From Crossaster papposus (lineage: Eukaryota; Echinodermata; Asteroidea; Velatida; Solasteridae): 64,000 bases of DNA. The stretch's first letter is position 1. Each line of letters opens with the position of its first letter. The DNA is taken from contig JBAIAA010000433.1 of assembly GCA_037893245.1 (NCBI GenBank), positions 1,178,001 to 1,242,000 of the forward strand, given 5' to 3'. Below the pieces are notes generated by a model that was not told the DNA's origin, searched no databases, and saw nothing but the letters and a program-made list of their open reading frames with translations. Made by a program: the position numbers and the translations under genes. Positions 1-12,959 of the stretch are shown in pieces.

Positions 1-743
1 AGACCAATACCAGGGTCTATTTCGCATAGAGGCGGGGGGCTACATTGATACCTGGGCCCAGAGCTGGGCCACCAGTTTAGGGGTGGTTTGTGTGGAGGGG
101 AGTATAAAAAAAAAATCATTTGGTCAACCCACATAAATTTGAAAAGAAAATTGTTCTAGGAGTCTTAATCTTTGATTTCCAGTCAACAAATATGGCCACT
201 CTACTCATGAGCGTCACCAGGCGGCGCTCTTTCTTTCAATGTTTGTGTTGGTTACATTGAGCGCCGTATTTAGTGTAGTGGAACCTATATGAATCAAAGA
301 TGGCGGCGCACTAAACTCTAGCGCGCCATTTTACGCGCCATTTTAGAACAGCAAGTCCACCGCATTTATTTTTTTGAAATGGTTACTGTATTTTAGATAA
401 ATTTTCATTGTATTGAGTCCCCTTTTTCTCACCAAAGGCCCCAGTAAGTGCTATTAAAGGGTGCATGTGACTAAATCAGTGAAAATGACTGCGCGCGAGC
501 TCAATAATATTTTGTGATCCCTCCGGTAATTTTGAATAAGAGGTCCCTGGGGCCTATACATTGGACTGATTGTAGAAATAATTGTGGAAATCAAGAATTG
601 GTGACCCGTGGCTTCCAACTCGGGGGATTTCGTTCACAGAAAAGACCAATACCAGGGTCTATTTCGCATAGAGGCGGGGGGCTACATTGATACCTGGGCC
701 CAGAGCTGGGCCACCAGTTTAGGGGTGGTTTGTGTGGAGGGGA

Positions 744-751
744 GTATAAAA
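744..751 (+). promoter_or_regulatory. TATA-like word of a type A monomer (representative)
   Basis: GTATAAAA follows the G-rich GTGGAGGGGA and precedes an A-tract; type B monomers have GTATAACA instead. It resembles a core promoter TATA box but no transcript can be shown from sequence, and the A-tract alone could produce it. Confidence 0.25.
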
Positions 752-3039
752 AAAAAATCATTTGGTCAACCCACATAAATTTGAAAAGAAAATTGTTCTA
801 GGAGTCTTAATCTTTGATTTCCAGTCAACAAATATGGCCACTCTACTCATGAGCGTCACCAGGCGGCGCTCTTTCTTTCAATTTTTGTGTTAGTTACAAT
901 GAGCGCCGTATTTAGTGTAGTGGAATCTATATGAATCAAAGATGGCGGCGCACTAAACTGTAGCGCTCCATTTTACGCGCCATTTTAGAACAGCAAGTCC
1001 ACCGCATTTATTTTTTTGAAGTGGTTACTGTATTTTACGTAAATTTTCATTGTTTTGAGTCCCATTTTTCTCACCAAAGGCACCAGTAAGTGCTATTAAA
1101 GGGTGCATGTGACTAAATCAGTGAAAATGACTGCGCGCGAGCTCAATAATATTTTGTGATCCCTCCGGTAATTTTGAATTAGAGGTCCCTGGGGCCTATA
1201 CATTGGACTGATTGTAGAAATAATTGTGGAAATCAAGAATTGGTGACCCGTGGCTTCCAACTCGGGGGATTTCGTTCACAGAAAAGACCAATACCAGGGT
1301 CTATTTCGCATAGAGGCGGGGGGCTACATTGATACCTGGGCCCAGAGCTGGGCCACCAGTTTAGGGGTGGTTTGTGTGGAGGGGAGTATAAAAAAAATTC
1401 ATTTGGTCAACCCCCATAAATTTGAAAAGAAAATTGTACTAGGAGTCTTAATCTTTGATTTCCAGTCAAAAAAAATATGGCCACTCTACTCATGAGCGTC
1501 ACCAGGCGGCGCTCTTTCTTTCAATGTTTGTGTTGGTTACAATGAGCGCCGTATTTAGTGTAGTGGAACCTATATGAATCAAAGATGGCGGCGCACTAAA
1601 CTCTAGCACGCCATTTTACGCGCCATTTTAGAACAGCAAGTCCACCGCATTTATTTTTTTGAAGTGGTTACTGTATTTTAGATAAATTTTCATTGTATTG
1701 AGTCCCCTTTTTCTCACCAAAGGCCCCAGTAAGTGCTATTAAAGGGTGCATGTGACTAAATCAGTGAAAATGACTGCGCGCGAGCTCAATAATATTTTGT
1801 GATCCCTCCGGTAATTTTGAATCAGAGGTCCCTGGGGCCTATACATTGGACTGATTGTAGAAATAATTGTGGAAATCAAGAATTGGTGACCCGTGGCTTC
1901 CAACTCGGGGGATTTCGTTCACAGAAAAGACCAATACCAGGGTCTATTTCGCATAGAGGCGGGGGGCTACATTGATACCTGGGCCCAGAGCTGGGCCACC
2001 AGTTTAGGGGTGGTTTGTGTGGAGGGGAGTATAAAAAAAATTCATTTGGTCAACCCACATAAATTTGAAAAGAAAATTGTTCTAGGAGTCTTAATCTTTG
2101 ATTTCCAGTCAACAAATATGGCCACTCTACTCATGAGCGTCACCAGGCGGCGCTCTTTCTTTCAATTTTTGTGTTAGTTACAATGAGCGCCGTATTTAGT
2201 GTAGTGGAACCTATATGAATCAAAGATGGCGGCGCACTAAACTGTAGCGCTCCATTTTACGCGCCATTTTAGAACAGCAAGTCCACCGCATTAAATTTTT
2301 TGAAGTGGTTACTGTATTTTACGTAAATTTTCATTGTTTTGAGTCCCATTTTTCTCACCAAAGGCACCAGTAAGTGCTATTAAAGGGTGCATGTGACTAA
2401 ATCAGTGAAAATGACGGCGCGCGAGCTCAATAATATTTTGTGATCCCTCCGGTAATTTTGAATTAGAGGTCCCTGGGGCCTATACATTGGACTGATTGTA
2501 GAAATAATTGTGGAAATCAAGAATTGGTGACCCGTGGCTTCCAACTCGGGGGATTTCGTTCACAGAAAAGACCAATACCAGGGTCTATTTCGCATAGAGG
2601 CGGGGGGCTACATTGATACCTGGGCCCAGAGCTGGGCCACCAGTTTAGGGGTGGTTTGTGTGGAGGGGAGTATAACAAACAATTCATTTGGTCAACCCAC
2701 ATAAATTTGAAAAGAAAATTGTACTAGGAGTCTTAATCTTTGATTTCCAGTCAAAAAAAATATGGCCACTCTACTCATGAGCGTCACCAGGCGGCGCTCT
2801 TTCTTTCAATTTGTGTGTTGGTTACAATGAGCGCCGTATTTAGTGTAGTGGAACCTATATGAATCAAAGATGGCGGCGCACTAAACTGTAGCGCTCCATT
2901 TTACGCGCCATTTTAGAACAGCAAGTCCACCGCATTTAATTTTTTGAAGTGGTTACTGTATTTTAGGTAAATTTTCATTGTTTTGAGTCCCATTTTTCTC
3001 ACCAAAGCCACCAGTAAGTGCTATTAAAGGGTGCATGTG

Positions 3040-6000
3040 ACTAAATCAGTGAAAATGACTGCGCGCGAGCTCATTAATATTTTGTGATCCCTCCGGTAAT
3101 TTTGAATAAGAGGTCCCTGGGGCCTATACATTGGACTGATTGTAGAAATAATTGTGGAAATCAAGAATTGGTGACCCGTGGCTTCCAACTCGGGGGATTT
3201 CGTTCACAGAAAAGACCAATACCAGGGTCTATTTCGCATAGAGGCGGGGGGCTACATTGATACCTGGGCCCAAAGCTGGGCCACCAGTTTAGGGGTGGTT
3301 TGTGTGGAGGGGAGTATAAAAAAAAATTAATTTGGTCAACCCACATAAATTTGAAAAGAAAATTGTTCTAGGAGTCTTAATCTTTGATTTCCAGTCAACA
3401 AATATGGCCACTCTACTCATGAGCGTCACCAGGCGGCGCTCTTTCTTTCAATTTTTGTGTTAGTTACAATGAGCGCCGTATTTAGTGTAGTGGAACCTAT
3501 ATGAATCAAAGATGGCGGCGCACTAAACTGTAGCGCTCCATTTTACGCGCCATTTTAGAACAGCAAGTCCACCGCATTTAATTTTTTGAAGTGGTTACTG
3601 TATTTTACGTAAATTTTCATTGTTTTGAGTCCCCTTTTTCTCACCAAAGGCCCCAGTAAGTGCTATTAAAGGGTGCATGTGACTAAATCAGTGAAAATGA
3701 CTGCGCGCGAGCTCAATAATATTTTGTGATCCCTCCGGTAATTTTGAATAAGAGGTCCCTGGGGCCTATACATTGGACTGATTGTAGAAATAATTGTGGA
3801 AATCAAGAATTGGTGACCCGTGGCTTCCAACTCGGGGGATTTCGTTCACAGAAAAGACCAATACCAGGGTCTATTTCGCATAGAGGCGGGGGGCTACATT
3901 GATACCTGGGCCCAGAGCTGGGCCACCAGTTAAGGGGTGGTTTGTGTGGAGGGGAGTATACAAAAAAAATTCATTTGGTCAACCCACATAAATTTGAAAA
4001 GAAAATTGTTCTAGGAGTCTTAATCTTTGATTTCCAGTCAACAAATATGGCCACTCTACTCATGAGCGTCACCAGGCGGCGCTCTTTCTTTCAATTTTTG
4101 TGTTAGTTACAATGAGCGCCGTATTTAGTGTAGTGGAACCTATATGAATCAAAGATGGCGGCGCACTAAACTCTAGCGCGCCATTTTACGCGCCATTTTA
4201 GAACAGCAAGTCCACCGCATTTATTTTTTTGAAATGGTTACTGTATTTTAGATAAATTTTCATTGTATTGAGTCCCCTTTTTCTCACCAAAGGCCCCAGT
4301 AAGTGCTATTAAAGGGTGCATGTGACTAAATCAGTGAAAATGACTGCGCGCGAGCTCAATAATATTTTGTGATCCCTCCGGTAATTTTGAATAAGAGGTC
4401 CCTGGGGCCTATACATTGGACTGATTGTAGAAATAATTGTGGAAATCAAGAATTGGTGACCCGTGGCTTCCAACTCGGGGGATTTCGTTCACAGAAAAGA
4501 CCAATACCAGGGTCTATTTCGCATAGAGGCGGGGGGCTACATTGATACCTGGGCCCAGAGCTGGGCCACCAGTTTAGGGGTGGTTTGTGTGGAGGGGAGT
4601 ATAAAAAAAAAAAATTTGGTCAACCCACATAAATTTGAAAAGAAAATTGTTCTAGGAGTCTTAATCTTTGATTTCCAGTCAACAAATATGGCCACTCTAC
4701 TCATGAGCGTCACCAGGCGGCGCTCTTTCTTTCAATTTTGGTGTTAGTTACAATGAGCGCCGTATTTAGTGTAGTGGAACCTATATGAATCAAAGATGGC
4801 GGCGCACTAAACTGTAGCGCTCCATTTTACGCGCCATTTTAGAACAGCAAGTCCACCGCATTTATTTTTTTAAGTGGTTACTGTATTTTACGTAAATTTT
4901 CATTGTTTTGAGTCCCATTTTTCTCACCAAAGGCACCAGTAAGTGCTATTAAAGGGTGCTTGTGACTAAATCAGTGAAAATGACTGCGCGCGAGCTCAAT
5001 AATATTTTGTGATCCCTCCGGTAATTTTGAATTAGATGTCCCTGGGGCCTATACATTGGACTGATTGTAGAAATAATTGTGGAAATCAAGAATTGGTGAC
5101 CCGTGGCTTCCAACTCGGGGGATTTCGTTCACAGAAAAGACCAATACCAGGGTCTATTTCTCATAGAGGCGGGGGGCTACATTGATACCTGGGCCCAGAG
5201 CTGGGCCACCAGTTTAGGGGTGGTTTGTGTGGAGGGGAGTATAAAAAAAAATTAATTTGGTCAACCCACATAAATTTGAAAAGAAAATTGTTCTAGGAGT
5301 CTTAATCTTTGATTTCCAGTCAACAAATATGGCCACTCTACTCATGAGCGTCACCAGGCGGCGCTCTTTCTTTCAATTTTTGTGTTAGTTACAATGAGCG
5401 CCGTATTTAGTGTAGTGGAACCTATATGAATCAAAGATGGCGGCGCACTAAACTGTAGCGCTCCATTTTACGCGCCATTTTAGAACAGCAAGTCCACCGC
5501 ATTTAATTTTTTGAAGTGGTTACTGTATTTTACGTAAATTTTCATTGTTTTGAGTCCCCTTTTTCTCACCAAAGGCCCCAGTAAGTGCTATTAAAGGGTG
5601 CATGTGACTAAATCAGTGAAAATGACTGCGCGCGAGCTCAATAATATTTTGTGATCCCTCCGGTAATTTTGAATAAGAGGTCCCTGGGGCCTATACATTG
5701 GACTGATTGTAGAAATAATTGTGGAAATCAAGAATTGGTGACCCGTGGCTTCCAACTCGGGGGATTTCGTTCACAGAAAAGACCAATACCAGGGTCTATT
5801 TCGCATAGAGGCGGGGGGCTACATTGATACCTGGGCCCAGAGCTGGGCCACCAGTTTAGGGGTGGTTTGTGTGGAGGGGAGTATACAAAAAAATTCATTT
5901 GGTCAACCCACATAAATTTGAAAAGAAAATTGTTCTAGGAGTCTTAATCTTTGATTTCCAGTCAACAAATATGGCCACTCTACTCATGAGCGTCACCAGG

Positions 6001-6248
6001 CGGCGCTCTTTCTTTCAATTTTTGTGTTAGTTACAATGAGCGCCGTATTTAGTGTAGTGGAACCTATATGAATCAAAGATGGCGGCGCACTAAACTCTAG
6101 CGCGCCATTTTACGCGCCATTTTAGAACAGCAAGTCCACCGCATTTATTTTTTTGAAATGGTTACTGTATTTTAGATAAATTTTCATTGTATTGAGTCCC
6201 CTTTTTCTCACCAAAGGCCCCAGTAAGTGCTATTAAAGGGTGCATGTG
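3040..6248. repeat. Five-monomer higher-order repeat (3,209 bp), copy 1
   Basis: The variant order of five monomers (CTGT, CTCT, CTGT, CTGT, CTCT near 3528, 4171, 4810, 5452 and 6094) is repeated exactly 3,209 bp downstream. Private markers recur at this offset: GCTCATTAATATT at about 3070 and 6280, the long A-tract before TTTGGTC at about 4606 and 7815, and TTTCTCATAGAGG at about 5158 and 8367. An AAAGCTGGG change at 3271 is one of the few differences. Boundaries are estimated to within a few tens of bases from the markers. Confidence 0.85.
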
Positions 6249-9200
6249 ACTAAATCAGTGAAAATGACTGCGCGCGAGCTCATTAATATTTTGTGATCCC
6301 TCCGGTAATTTTGAATAAGAGGTCCCTGGGGCCTATACATTGGACTGATTGTAGAAATAATTGTGGAAATCAAGAATTGGTGACCCGTGGCTTCCAACTC
6401 GGGGGATTTCGTTCACAGAAAAGACCAATACCAGGGTCTATTTCGCATAGAGGCGGGGGGCTACATTGATACCTGGGCCCAGAGCTGGGCCACCAGTTTA
6501 GGGGTGGTTTGTGTGGAGGGGAGTATAAAAAAAAATTAATTTGGTCAACCCACATAAATTTGAAAAGAAAATTGTTCTAGGAGTCTTAATCTTTGATTTC
6601 CAGTCAACAAATATGGCCACTCTACTCATGAGCGTCACCAGGCGGCGCTCTTTCTTTCAATTTTTGTGTTAGTTACAATGAGCGCCGTATTTAGTGTAGT
6701 GGAACCTATATGAATCAAAGATGGCGGCGCACTAAACTGTAGCGCTCCATTTTACGCGCCATTTTAGAACAGCAAGTCCACCGCATTTAATTTTTTGAAG
6801 TGGTTACTGTATTTTACGTAAATTTTCATTGTTTTGAGTCCCCTTTTTCTCACCAAAGGCCCCAGTAAGTGCTATTAAAGGGTGCATGTGACTAAATCAG
6901 TGAAAATGACTGCGCGCGAGCTCAATAATATTTTGTGATCCCTCCGGTAATTTTGAATAAGAGGTCCCTGGGGCCTATACATTGGACTGATTGTAGAAAT
7001 AATTGTGGAAATCAAGAATTGGTGACCCGTGGCTTCCAACTCGGGGGATTTCGTTCACAGAAAAGACCAATACCAGGGTCTATTTCGCATAGAGGCGGGG
7101 GGCTACATTGATACCTGGGCCCAGAGCTGGGCCACCAGTTAAGGGGTGGTTTGTGTGGAGGGGAGTATACAAAAAAAATTCATTTGGTCAACCCACATAA
7201 ATTTGAAAAGAAAATTGTTCTAGGAGTCTTAATCTTTGATTTCCAGTCAACAAATATGGCCACTCTACTCATGAGCGTCACCAGGCGGCGCTCTTTCTTT
7301 CAATTTTTGTGTTAGTTACAATGAGCGCCGTATTTAGTGTAGTGGAACCTATATGAATCAAAGATGGCGGCGCACTAAACTCTAGCGCGCCATTTTACGC
7401 GCCATTTTAGAACAGCAAGTCCACCGCATTTATTTTTTTGAAATGGTTACTGTATTTTAGATAAATTTTCATTGTATTGAGTCCCCTTTTTCTCACCAAA
7501 GGCCCCAGTAAGTGCTATTAAAGGGTGCATGTGACTAAATCAGTGAAAATGACTGCGCGCGAGCTCAATAATATTTTGTGATCCCTCCGGTAATTTTGAA
7601 TAAGAGGTCCCTGGGGCCTATACATTGGACTGATTGTAGAAATAATTGTGGAAATCAAGAATTGGTGACCCGTGGCTTCCAACTCGGGGGATTTCGTTCA
7701 CAGAAAAGACCAATACCAGGGTCTATTTCGCATAGAGGCGGGGGGCTACATTGATACCTGGGCCCAGAGCTGGGCCACCAGTTTAGGGGTGGTTTGTGTG
7801 GAGGGGAGTATAAAAAAAAAAAATTTGGTCAACCCACATAAATTTGAAAAGAAAATTGTTCTAGGAGTCTTAATCTTTGATTTCCAGTCAACAAATATGG
7901 CCACTCTACTCATGAGCGTCACCAGGCGGCGCTCTTTCTTTCAATTTTGGTGTTAGTTACAATGAGCGCCGTATTTAGTGTAGTGGAACCTATATGAATC
8001 AAAGATGGCGGCGCACTAAACTGTAGCGCTCCATTTTACGCGCCATTTTAGAACAGCAAGTCCACCGCATTTATTTTTTTAAGTGGTTACTGTATTTTAC
8101 GTAAATTTTCATTGTTTTGAGTCCCATTTTTCTCACCAAAGGCACCAGTAAGTGCTATTAAAGGGTGCTTGTGACTAAATCAGTGAAAATGACTGCGCGC
8201 GAGCTCAATAATATTTTGTGATCCCTCCGGTAATTTTGAATTAGATGTCCCTGGGGCCTATACATTGGACTGATTGTAGAAATAATTGTGGAAATCAAGA
8301 ATTGGTGACCCGTGGCTTCCAACTCGGGGGATTTCGTTCACAGAAAAGACCAATACCAGGGTCTATTTCTCATAGAGGCGGGGGGCTACATTGATACCTG
8401 GGCCCAGAGCTGGGCCACCAGTTTAGGGGTGGTTTGTGTGGAGGGGAGTATAAAAAAAAATTAATTTGGTCAACCCACATAAATTTGAAAAGAAAATTGT
8501 TCTAGGAGTCTTAATCTTTGATTTCCAGTCAACAAATATGGCCACTCTACTCATGAGCGTCACCAGGCGGCGCTCTTTCTTTCAATTTTTGTGTTAGTTA
8601 CAATGAGCGCCGTATTTAGTGTAGTGGAACCTATATGAATCAAAGATGGCGGCGCACTAAACTGTAGCGCTCCATTTTACGCGCCATTTTAGAACAGCAA
8701 GTCCACCGCATTTAATTTTTTGAAGTGGTTACTGTATTTTACGTAAATTTTCATTGTTTTGAGTCCCCTTTTTCTCACCAAAGGCCCCAGTAAGTGCTAT
8801 TAAAGGGTGCATGTGACTAAATCAGTGAAAATGACTGCGCGCGAGCTCAATAATATTTTGTGATCCCTCCGGTAATTTTGAATAAGAGGTCCCTGGGGCC
8901 TATACATTGGACTGATTGTAGAAATAATTGTGGAAATCAAGAATTGGTGACCCGTGGCTTCCAACTCGGGGGATTTCGTTCACAGAAAAGACCAATACCA
9001 GGGTCTATTTCGCATAGAGGCGGGGGGCTACATTGATACCTGGGCCCAGAGCTGGGCCACCAGTTTAGGGGTGGTTTGTGTGGAGGGGAGTATACAAAAA
9101 AATTCATTTGGTCAACCCACATAAATTTGAAAAGAAAATTGTTCTAGGAGTCTTAATCTTTGATTTCCAGTCAACAAATATGGCCACTCTACTCATGAGC

Positions 9201-9457
9201 GTCACCAGGCGGCGCTCTTTCTTTCAATTTTTGTGTTAGTTACAATGAGCGCCGTATTTAGTGTAGTGGAACCTATATGAATCAAAGATGGCGGCGCACT
9301 AAACTCTAGCGCGCCATTTTACGCGCCATTTTAGAACAGCAAGTCCACCGCATTTATTTTTTTGAAATGGTTACTGTATTTTAGATAAATTTTCATTGTA
9401 TTGAGTCCCCTTTTTCTCACCAAAGGCCCCAGTAAGTGCTATTAAAGGGTGCATGTG
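6249..9457. repeat. Five-monomer higher-order repeat (3,209 bp), copy 2
   Basis: This is the near-identical second copy of the preceding unit, directly adjacent. The following monomer (9,458 on) has GCTCAATAATATT where copies 1 and 2 begin with GCTCATTAATATT, so a third in-register copy does not follow. Instead, the monomer at about 9,580-9,900 resembles the one at about 4,450-4,760 (same long A-tract and CAATTTTGGTG), which suggests a change of register at the next exchange point. Confidence 0.83.
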
Positions 9458-9919
9458 ACTAAATCAGTGAAAATGACTGCGCGCGAGCTCAATAATATTT
9501 TGTGATCCCTCCGGTAATTTTGAATAAGAGGTCCCTGGGGCCTATACATTGGACTGATTGTAGAAATAATTGTGGAAATCAAGAATTGGTGACCCGTGGC
9601 TTCCAACTCGGGGGATTTCGTTCACAGAAAAGACCAATACCAGGGTCTATTTCGCATAGAGGCGGGGGGCTACATTGATACCTGGGCCCAGAGCTGGGCC
9701 ACCAGTTTAGGGGTGGTTTGTGTGGAGGGGAGTATAAAAAAAAAAAAATTTGGTCAACCCACATAAATTTGAAAAGAAAATTGTTCTAGGAGTCTTAATC
9801 TTTGATTTCCAGTCAACAAATATGGCCACTTTACTCATGAGCGTCACCAGGCGGCGCTCTTTCTTTCAATTTTGGTGTTAGTTACAATGAGCGCCGTATT
9901 TAGTGTAGTGGAACCTATA

Positions 9920-10088
9920 TGAATCAAAGATGGCGGCGCACTAAACTGTAGCGCTCCATTTTACGCGCCATTTTAGAACAGCAAGTCCACCGCATTTAAT
10001 TTGTTGAAGTGGTTACTGTATTTTAGGTAAATTTTCATTGTTTTGAGTCCCATTTTTCTCACCAAAGGCCCCAGTAAGTGCTATTAAA
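9920..10088. repeat. Truncated 169 bp monomer, copy 1
   Basis: This fragment starts at the normal TGAATCAAAG and stops after GTGCTATTAAA, where an intact monomer would continue GGGTGCATGTG. The next monomer begins immediately with TGAATCAAAG. About 470 bp of the monomer is therefore missing. The same junction is seen at 17,596 and 20,610. Confidence 0.9.
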
Positions 10089-10717
10089 TGAATCAAAGAT
10101 GGCGGCGCACTAAACTATAGCGCGCCATTTTACGCGCCATTTTAGAACAGCAAGTCCACCGCATTTAATTTTTTGAAGTGGTTACTGTATTTTAGGTAAA
10201 TTTTCATTGTTTTGAGTCCCATTTTTGTCACCAAAGGCCCCAGTAAGTGCTATTAAAGGGTGCATGTGACTAAATCATTGAAAATGACTGCGCGCGAGCT
10301 CATTAATATTTTGTGATCCCTCCGGTAATTTTGAATAAGGGGTCCCTGGGGCCTATACATTGGACTGATTGTAGAAATGATTGTGGAAATCAAGAATTGG
10401 TGACCCGTGGCTTCCAACTCGGGGGATTTCGTTCACAGAAAAGACCAATACCAGGGTCTATTTCGCATAGAGGCGGGGGGCTACATTGATACCTGGGCCC
10501 AGAGCTGGGCCACCAGTTTAGGAGTGGTTTGTGTGGAGGGGAGTATAACAAAAATGTATTTGGTCAACCCCCATGAATTTAAAAAGGAAATTGTTCTAGG
10601 AGTCTTAATCTTTGATTTCCAGTCAAAAAAATATGGCCACTCCACTCATGAGCGTCACCAGGCGGCGCTCTTTCTTTTAATTTTTGTGTTGGTTACAATG
10701 AGCGCCGTATTTAGTGT

Positions 10718-10725
10718 AGTGGAAC
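10718..10725. repeat. 8-bp target site duplication of MITE copy 1 (left)
   Basis: AGTGGAAC lies immediately before the element and is repeated at 11,040-11,047 immediately after it. Uninterrupted monomers have a single AGTGGAAC followed by CTATATGAATC. The same duplication flanks all twelve MITE copies. An 8-bp duplication is typical of hAT and P superfamily transposition. Confidence 0.93.
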
Positions 10726-11039
10726 CACTGACCTCTACAACTGGACGGACCATTGTCCATATTCTGCTGTGCTAACACTTGAAGTCGGCGCGAACTGGAA
10801 GTGCAACATGGCGGACCCGAGACGTCACTGCTGTGAGCCAATGAAATGTCCAGGTGTGGAGGTCAGCGGATTTATTCTGTACATTTTGTATTTTTAAACA
10901 TTACGTAATACGTATCGTACCAACACCTGGACATTTCATTGGCTCACAGAGTCACGTCGTGGGTCCGCCATGTTGTACTTCTCCGCATGCCGACTTCAAA
11001 ATGAAACAATGATGATCTGTCCATGTATAGAGGTCAGTG
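10726..11039 (+). mobile_element. hAT-like foldback MITE, copy 1 (long, forward)
   Basis: This 314 bp element begins CACTGACCTCTACA and ends TATAGAGGTCAGTG. The left arm (with GCGCGAACTGG) pairs imperfectly with the right arm (with CGCATGCCGACTTC), so the whole element can fold on itself. The centre holds TTTTTAAACATTACGTAAT. There is no reading frame of note, so it is non-autonomous. The 8-bp duplication suggests hAT, although the CACTG end is not the most typical hAT start and a P-type origin is possible. It is almost identical to copy 3, which lies 1,920 bp further on. Confidence 0.9.
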
Positions 11040-11680
11040 AGTGGAACCTATATGAATCAAAGATGGCGGCGCACTAAACTGTAGCGCGCCATTTTACGCG
11101 CCATTTTAGAACATCAAGTCCACCGCATTTATTTGTTTGAAGTGGTTACTGTATTTTAGGTAAATTTTCATTGTTTTGAGTCCCATTTTTCTCACCAAAG
11201 GTCCCAGTAAGTGCTATTAAAGGGTGCATGTGACTAAATCTGTGAAAATGACTGCGCGCGAGCTCATTAATATTTTGTGATCCCTCCGGTAATTTTGAAT
11301 AAGAGGTCCCTGGGGCCTATACATTGGTCTGATTGTAGAAATAATATTGTGGAAATCAAGAATTGGTGACCCGTGGCTTCCAACTCGGGGGATTTCGTTC
11401 ACAGAAAAGACCAATACCAGGGTCTATTTCGCATAGAGGCGGGGGGCTACATTAATACCTGGGCCCAGAGCTGGGCCACCAGTTTAGGGGTGGTTTGTGT
11501 GGAGGGGAGTATAAACAAAAATTCTTTCGGTCAACCCCCATAAATTTGAAAAGAAAATTGTTCTAGGTGATTTCCAGTCAAAAAAATATGGCCACTCTAC
11601 TCATGAGCATCACCAGGCGGCGCTTTTTCTTTCAATTTTTGAATTGGTTACAATGAGCGCCGTATTTAGTGTAGTGGAAC

Positions 11681-11995
11681 CACTGACTTCTATACATGGA
11701 CAGATCATCATTGTTTCATTTTGAAGTCGGCATGCGGAGAAGTGCAACATGGCGGACCCACGACGTCACTCTGTGAGCCAATGAAATGTCCAGGTGTTGG
11801 TACGATACGTATTACGTAATGTTTATAAAATACAAAATGTACAGAGTAAATCCACTGACCTCTACACCTGGACATTTCATTGGCTCACAACAGTGACGTC
11901 TCGGCTCCGCCATGTTGCACTTCCAGTTCGCGCCGACTTCAAGTGTTAGCACAGCAGAATATGGACAATGATCCGTCTAGGTGTAGAGGTCAGTG
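11681..11995 (-). mobile_element. hAT-like foldback MITE, copy 2 (long, reverse)
   Basis: This 315 bp element sits at the same monomer base with the same AGTGGAAC duplication (11,673-11,680 and 11,996-12,003), but inverted relative to copies 1 and 3 on either side. It begins CACTGACTTCTATACATGG and ends GGTGTAGAGGTCAGTG. The host monomer belongs to the 12-bp-deletion subfamily. Confidence 0.9.
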
Positions 11996-12645
11996 AGTGG
12001 AACCTATATGAATCAAAGATGGCGGCGCACTAAACTCTAGCGCGCCATTTTACGCGCCATTTTAGAACAGCAAGTCCACCGCATTTATTTGTTTGAAGTG
12101 GTTACTGTATTTTAGATAAATTTTCATTGTATTGAGTCCCCTTTTTCTCACCAAAGGCCCCAGTAAGTGCTATTAAAGGGTGCATGTGACTAAATCAGTG
12201 AAAATGACTGCGCGCGAGCTCATTAATATTTTGTGATCCCTCCGGTAATTTTGAATAAGAGGTCCCTGGGGCCTATACATTGGACTGATTGTAGAAATAT
12301 TTGTGGAAATCAAGAATTGGTGACCCGTGGCTTCCAACTCGGGGGATTTCGTTCACAGAAAAGACCAATACCAGGGTCTATTTCGCATAGAGGCGGGGGG
12401 CTACATTGATACCTGGGCCCAGAGCTGGGCCACCAGTTTAGGGGTGGTTTGTGTGGAGGGGAGTATATCAAAAATGTATTTGGTCAACCCCCATGAATTT
12501 GAAAAGAAAATTGTTCTAGGAGTCTTAATCTTTGATTTCCAGTCAAAAAAATATGGCCACTCTACTCATGAGCGTCACCAGGCGGCGCTCTTTCTTTTAA
12601 TTTTTGTGTTGGTTACAATGAGCGCCGTATTTAGTGTAGTGGAAC

Positions 12646-12959
12646 CACTGACCTCTACACCTGGACGGACCATTGTCCATATTCTGCTGTGCTAACACTT
12701 GAAGTCGGCGCGAACTGGAAGTGCAACATGGCGGACCCGAGACGTCACTGCTGTGAGCCAATGAAATGTCCAGGTGTGGAGGTCAGCGGATTTATTCTGT
12801 ACATTTTGTATTTTTAAACATTACGTAATACGTATCGTACCAACACCTGGACATTTCATTGGCTCACAGAGTCACGTCGTGGGTCCGCCATGTTGTACTT
12901 CTCCGCATGCCGACTTCAAAATGAAACAATGATGATCTGTCCATGTATAGAGGTCAGTG
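12646..12959 (+). mobile_element. hAT-like foldback MITE, copy 3 (long, forward)
   Basis: This is a 314 bp element nearly identical to copy 1, including CATGTTGTACTTC in the right arm where most copies have TTGCAC. It was therefore copied with its flanks rather than inserted anew. The AGTGGAAC duplication is at 12,638-12,645 and 12,960-12,967; the flank after it has mutated to AGTGGAACTTATATG. Confidence 0.9.

Larger units (their letters stand above)
1..10088. repeat. Type A monomer block, period ~642 bp
   Basis: Spacing between successive GAATTGGTGACC sites (595, 1237, 1880, 2521, 3165, 3807, 4450, 5090, 5732, 6374, 7016, 7659, 8299, 8941, 9583) is 640-644 bp. Diagnostic states are AATAATTGTGG (three bases shorter than type B), ATTGATACC, and GTATA followed by an A-tract of variable length. 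Two sub-variants intermix: one with CTCTAGCGCGCC plus GATAAATT and GTATTGAG, the other with CTGTAGCGCTCC plus ACGTAAATT and GTTTTGAG. There is no MITE in this block. Confidence 0.9.
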
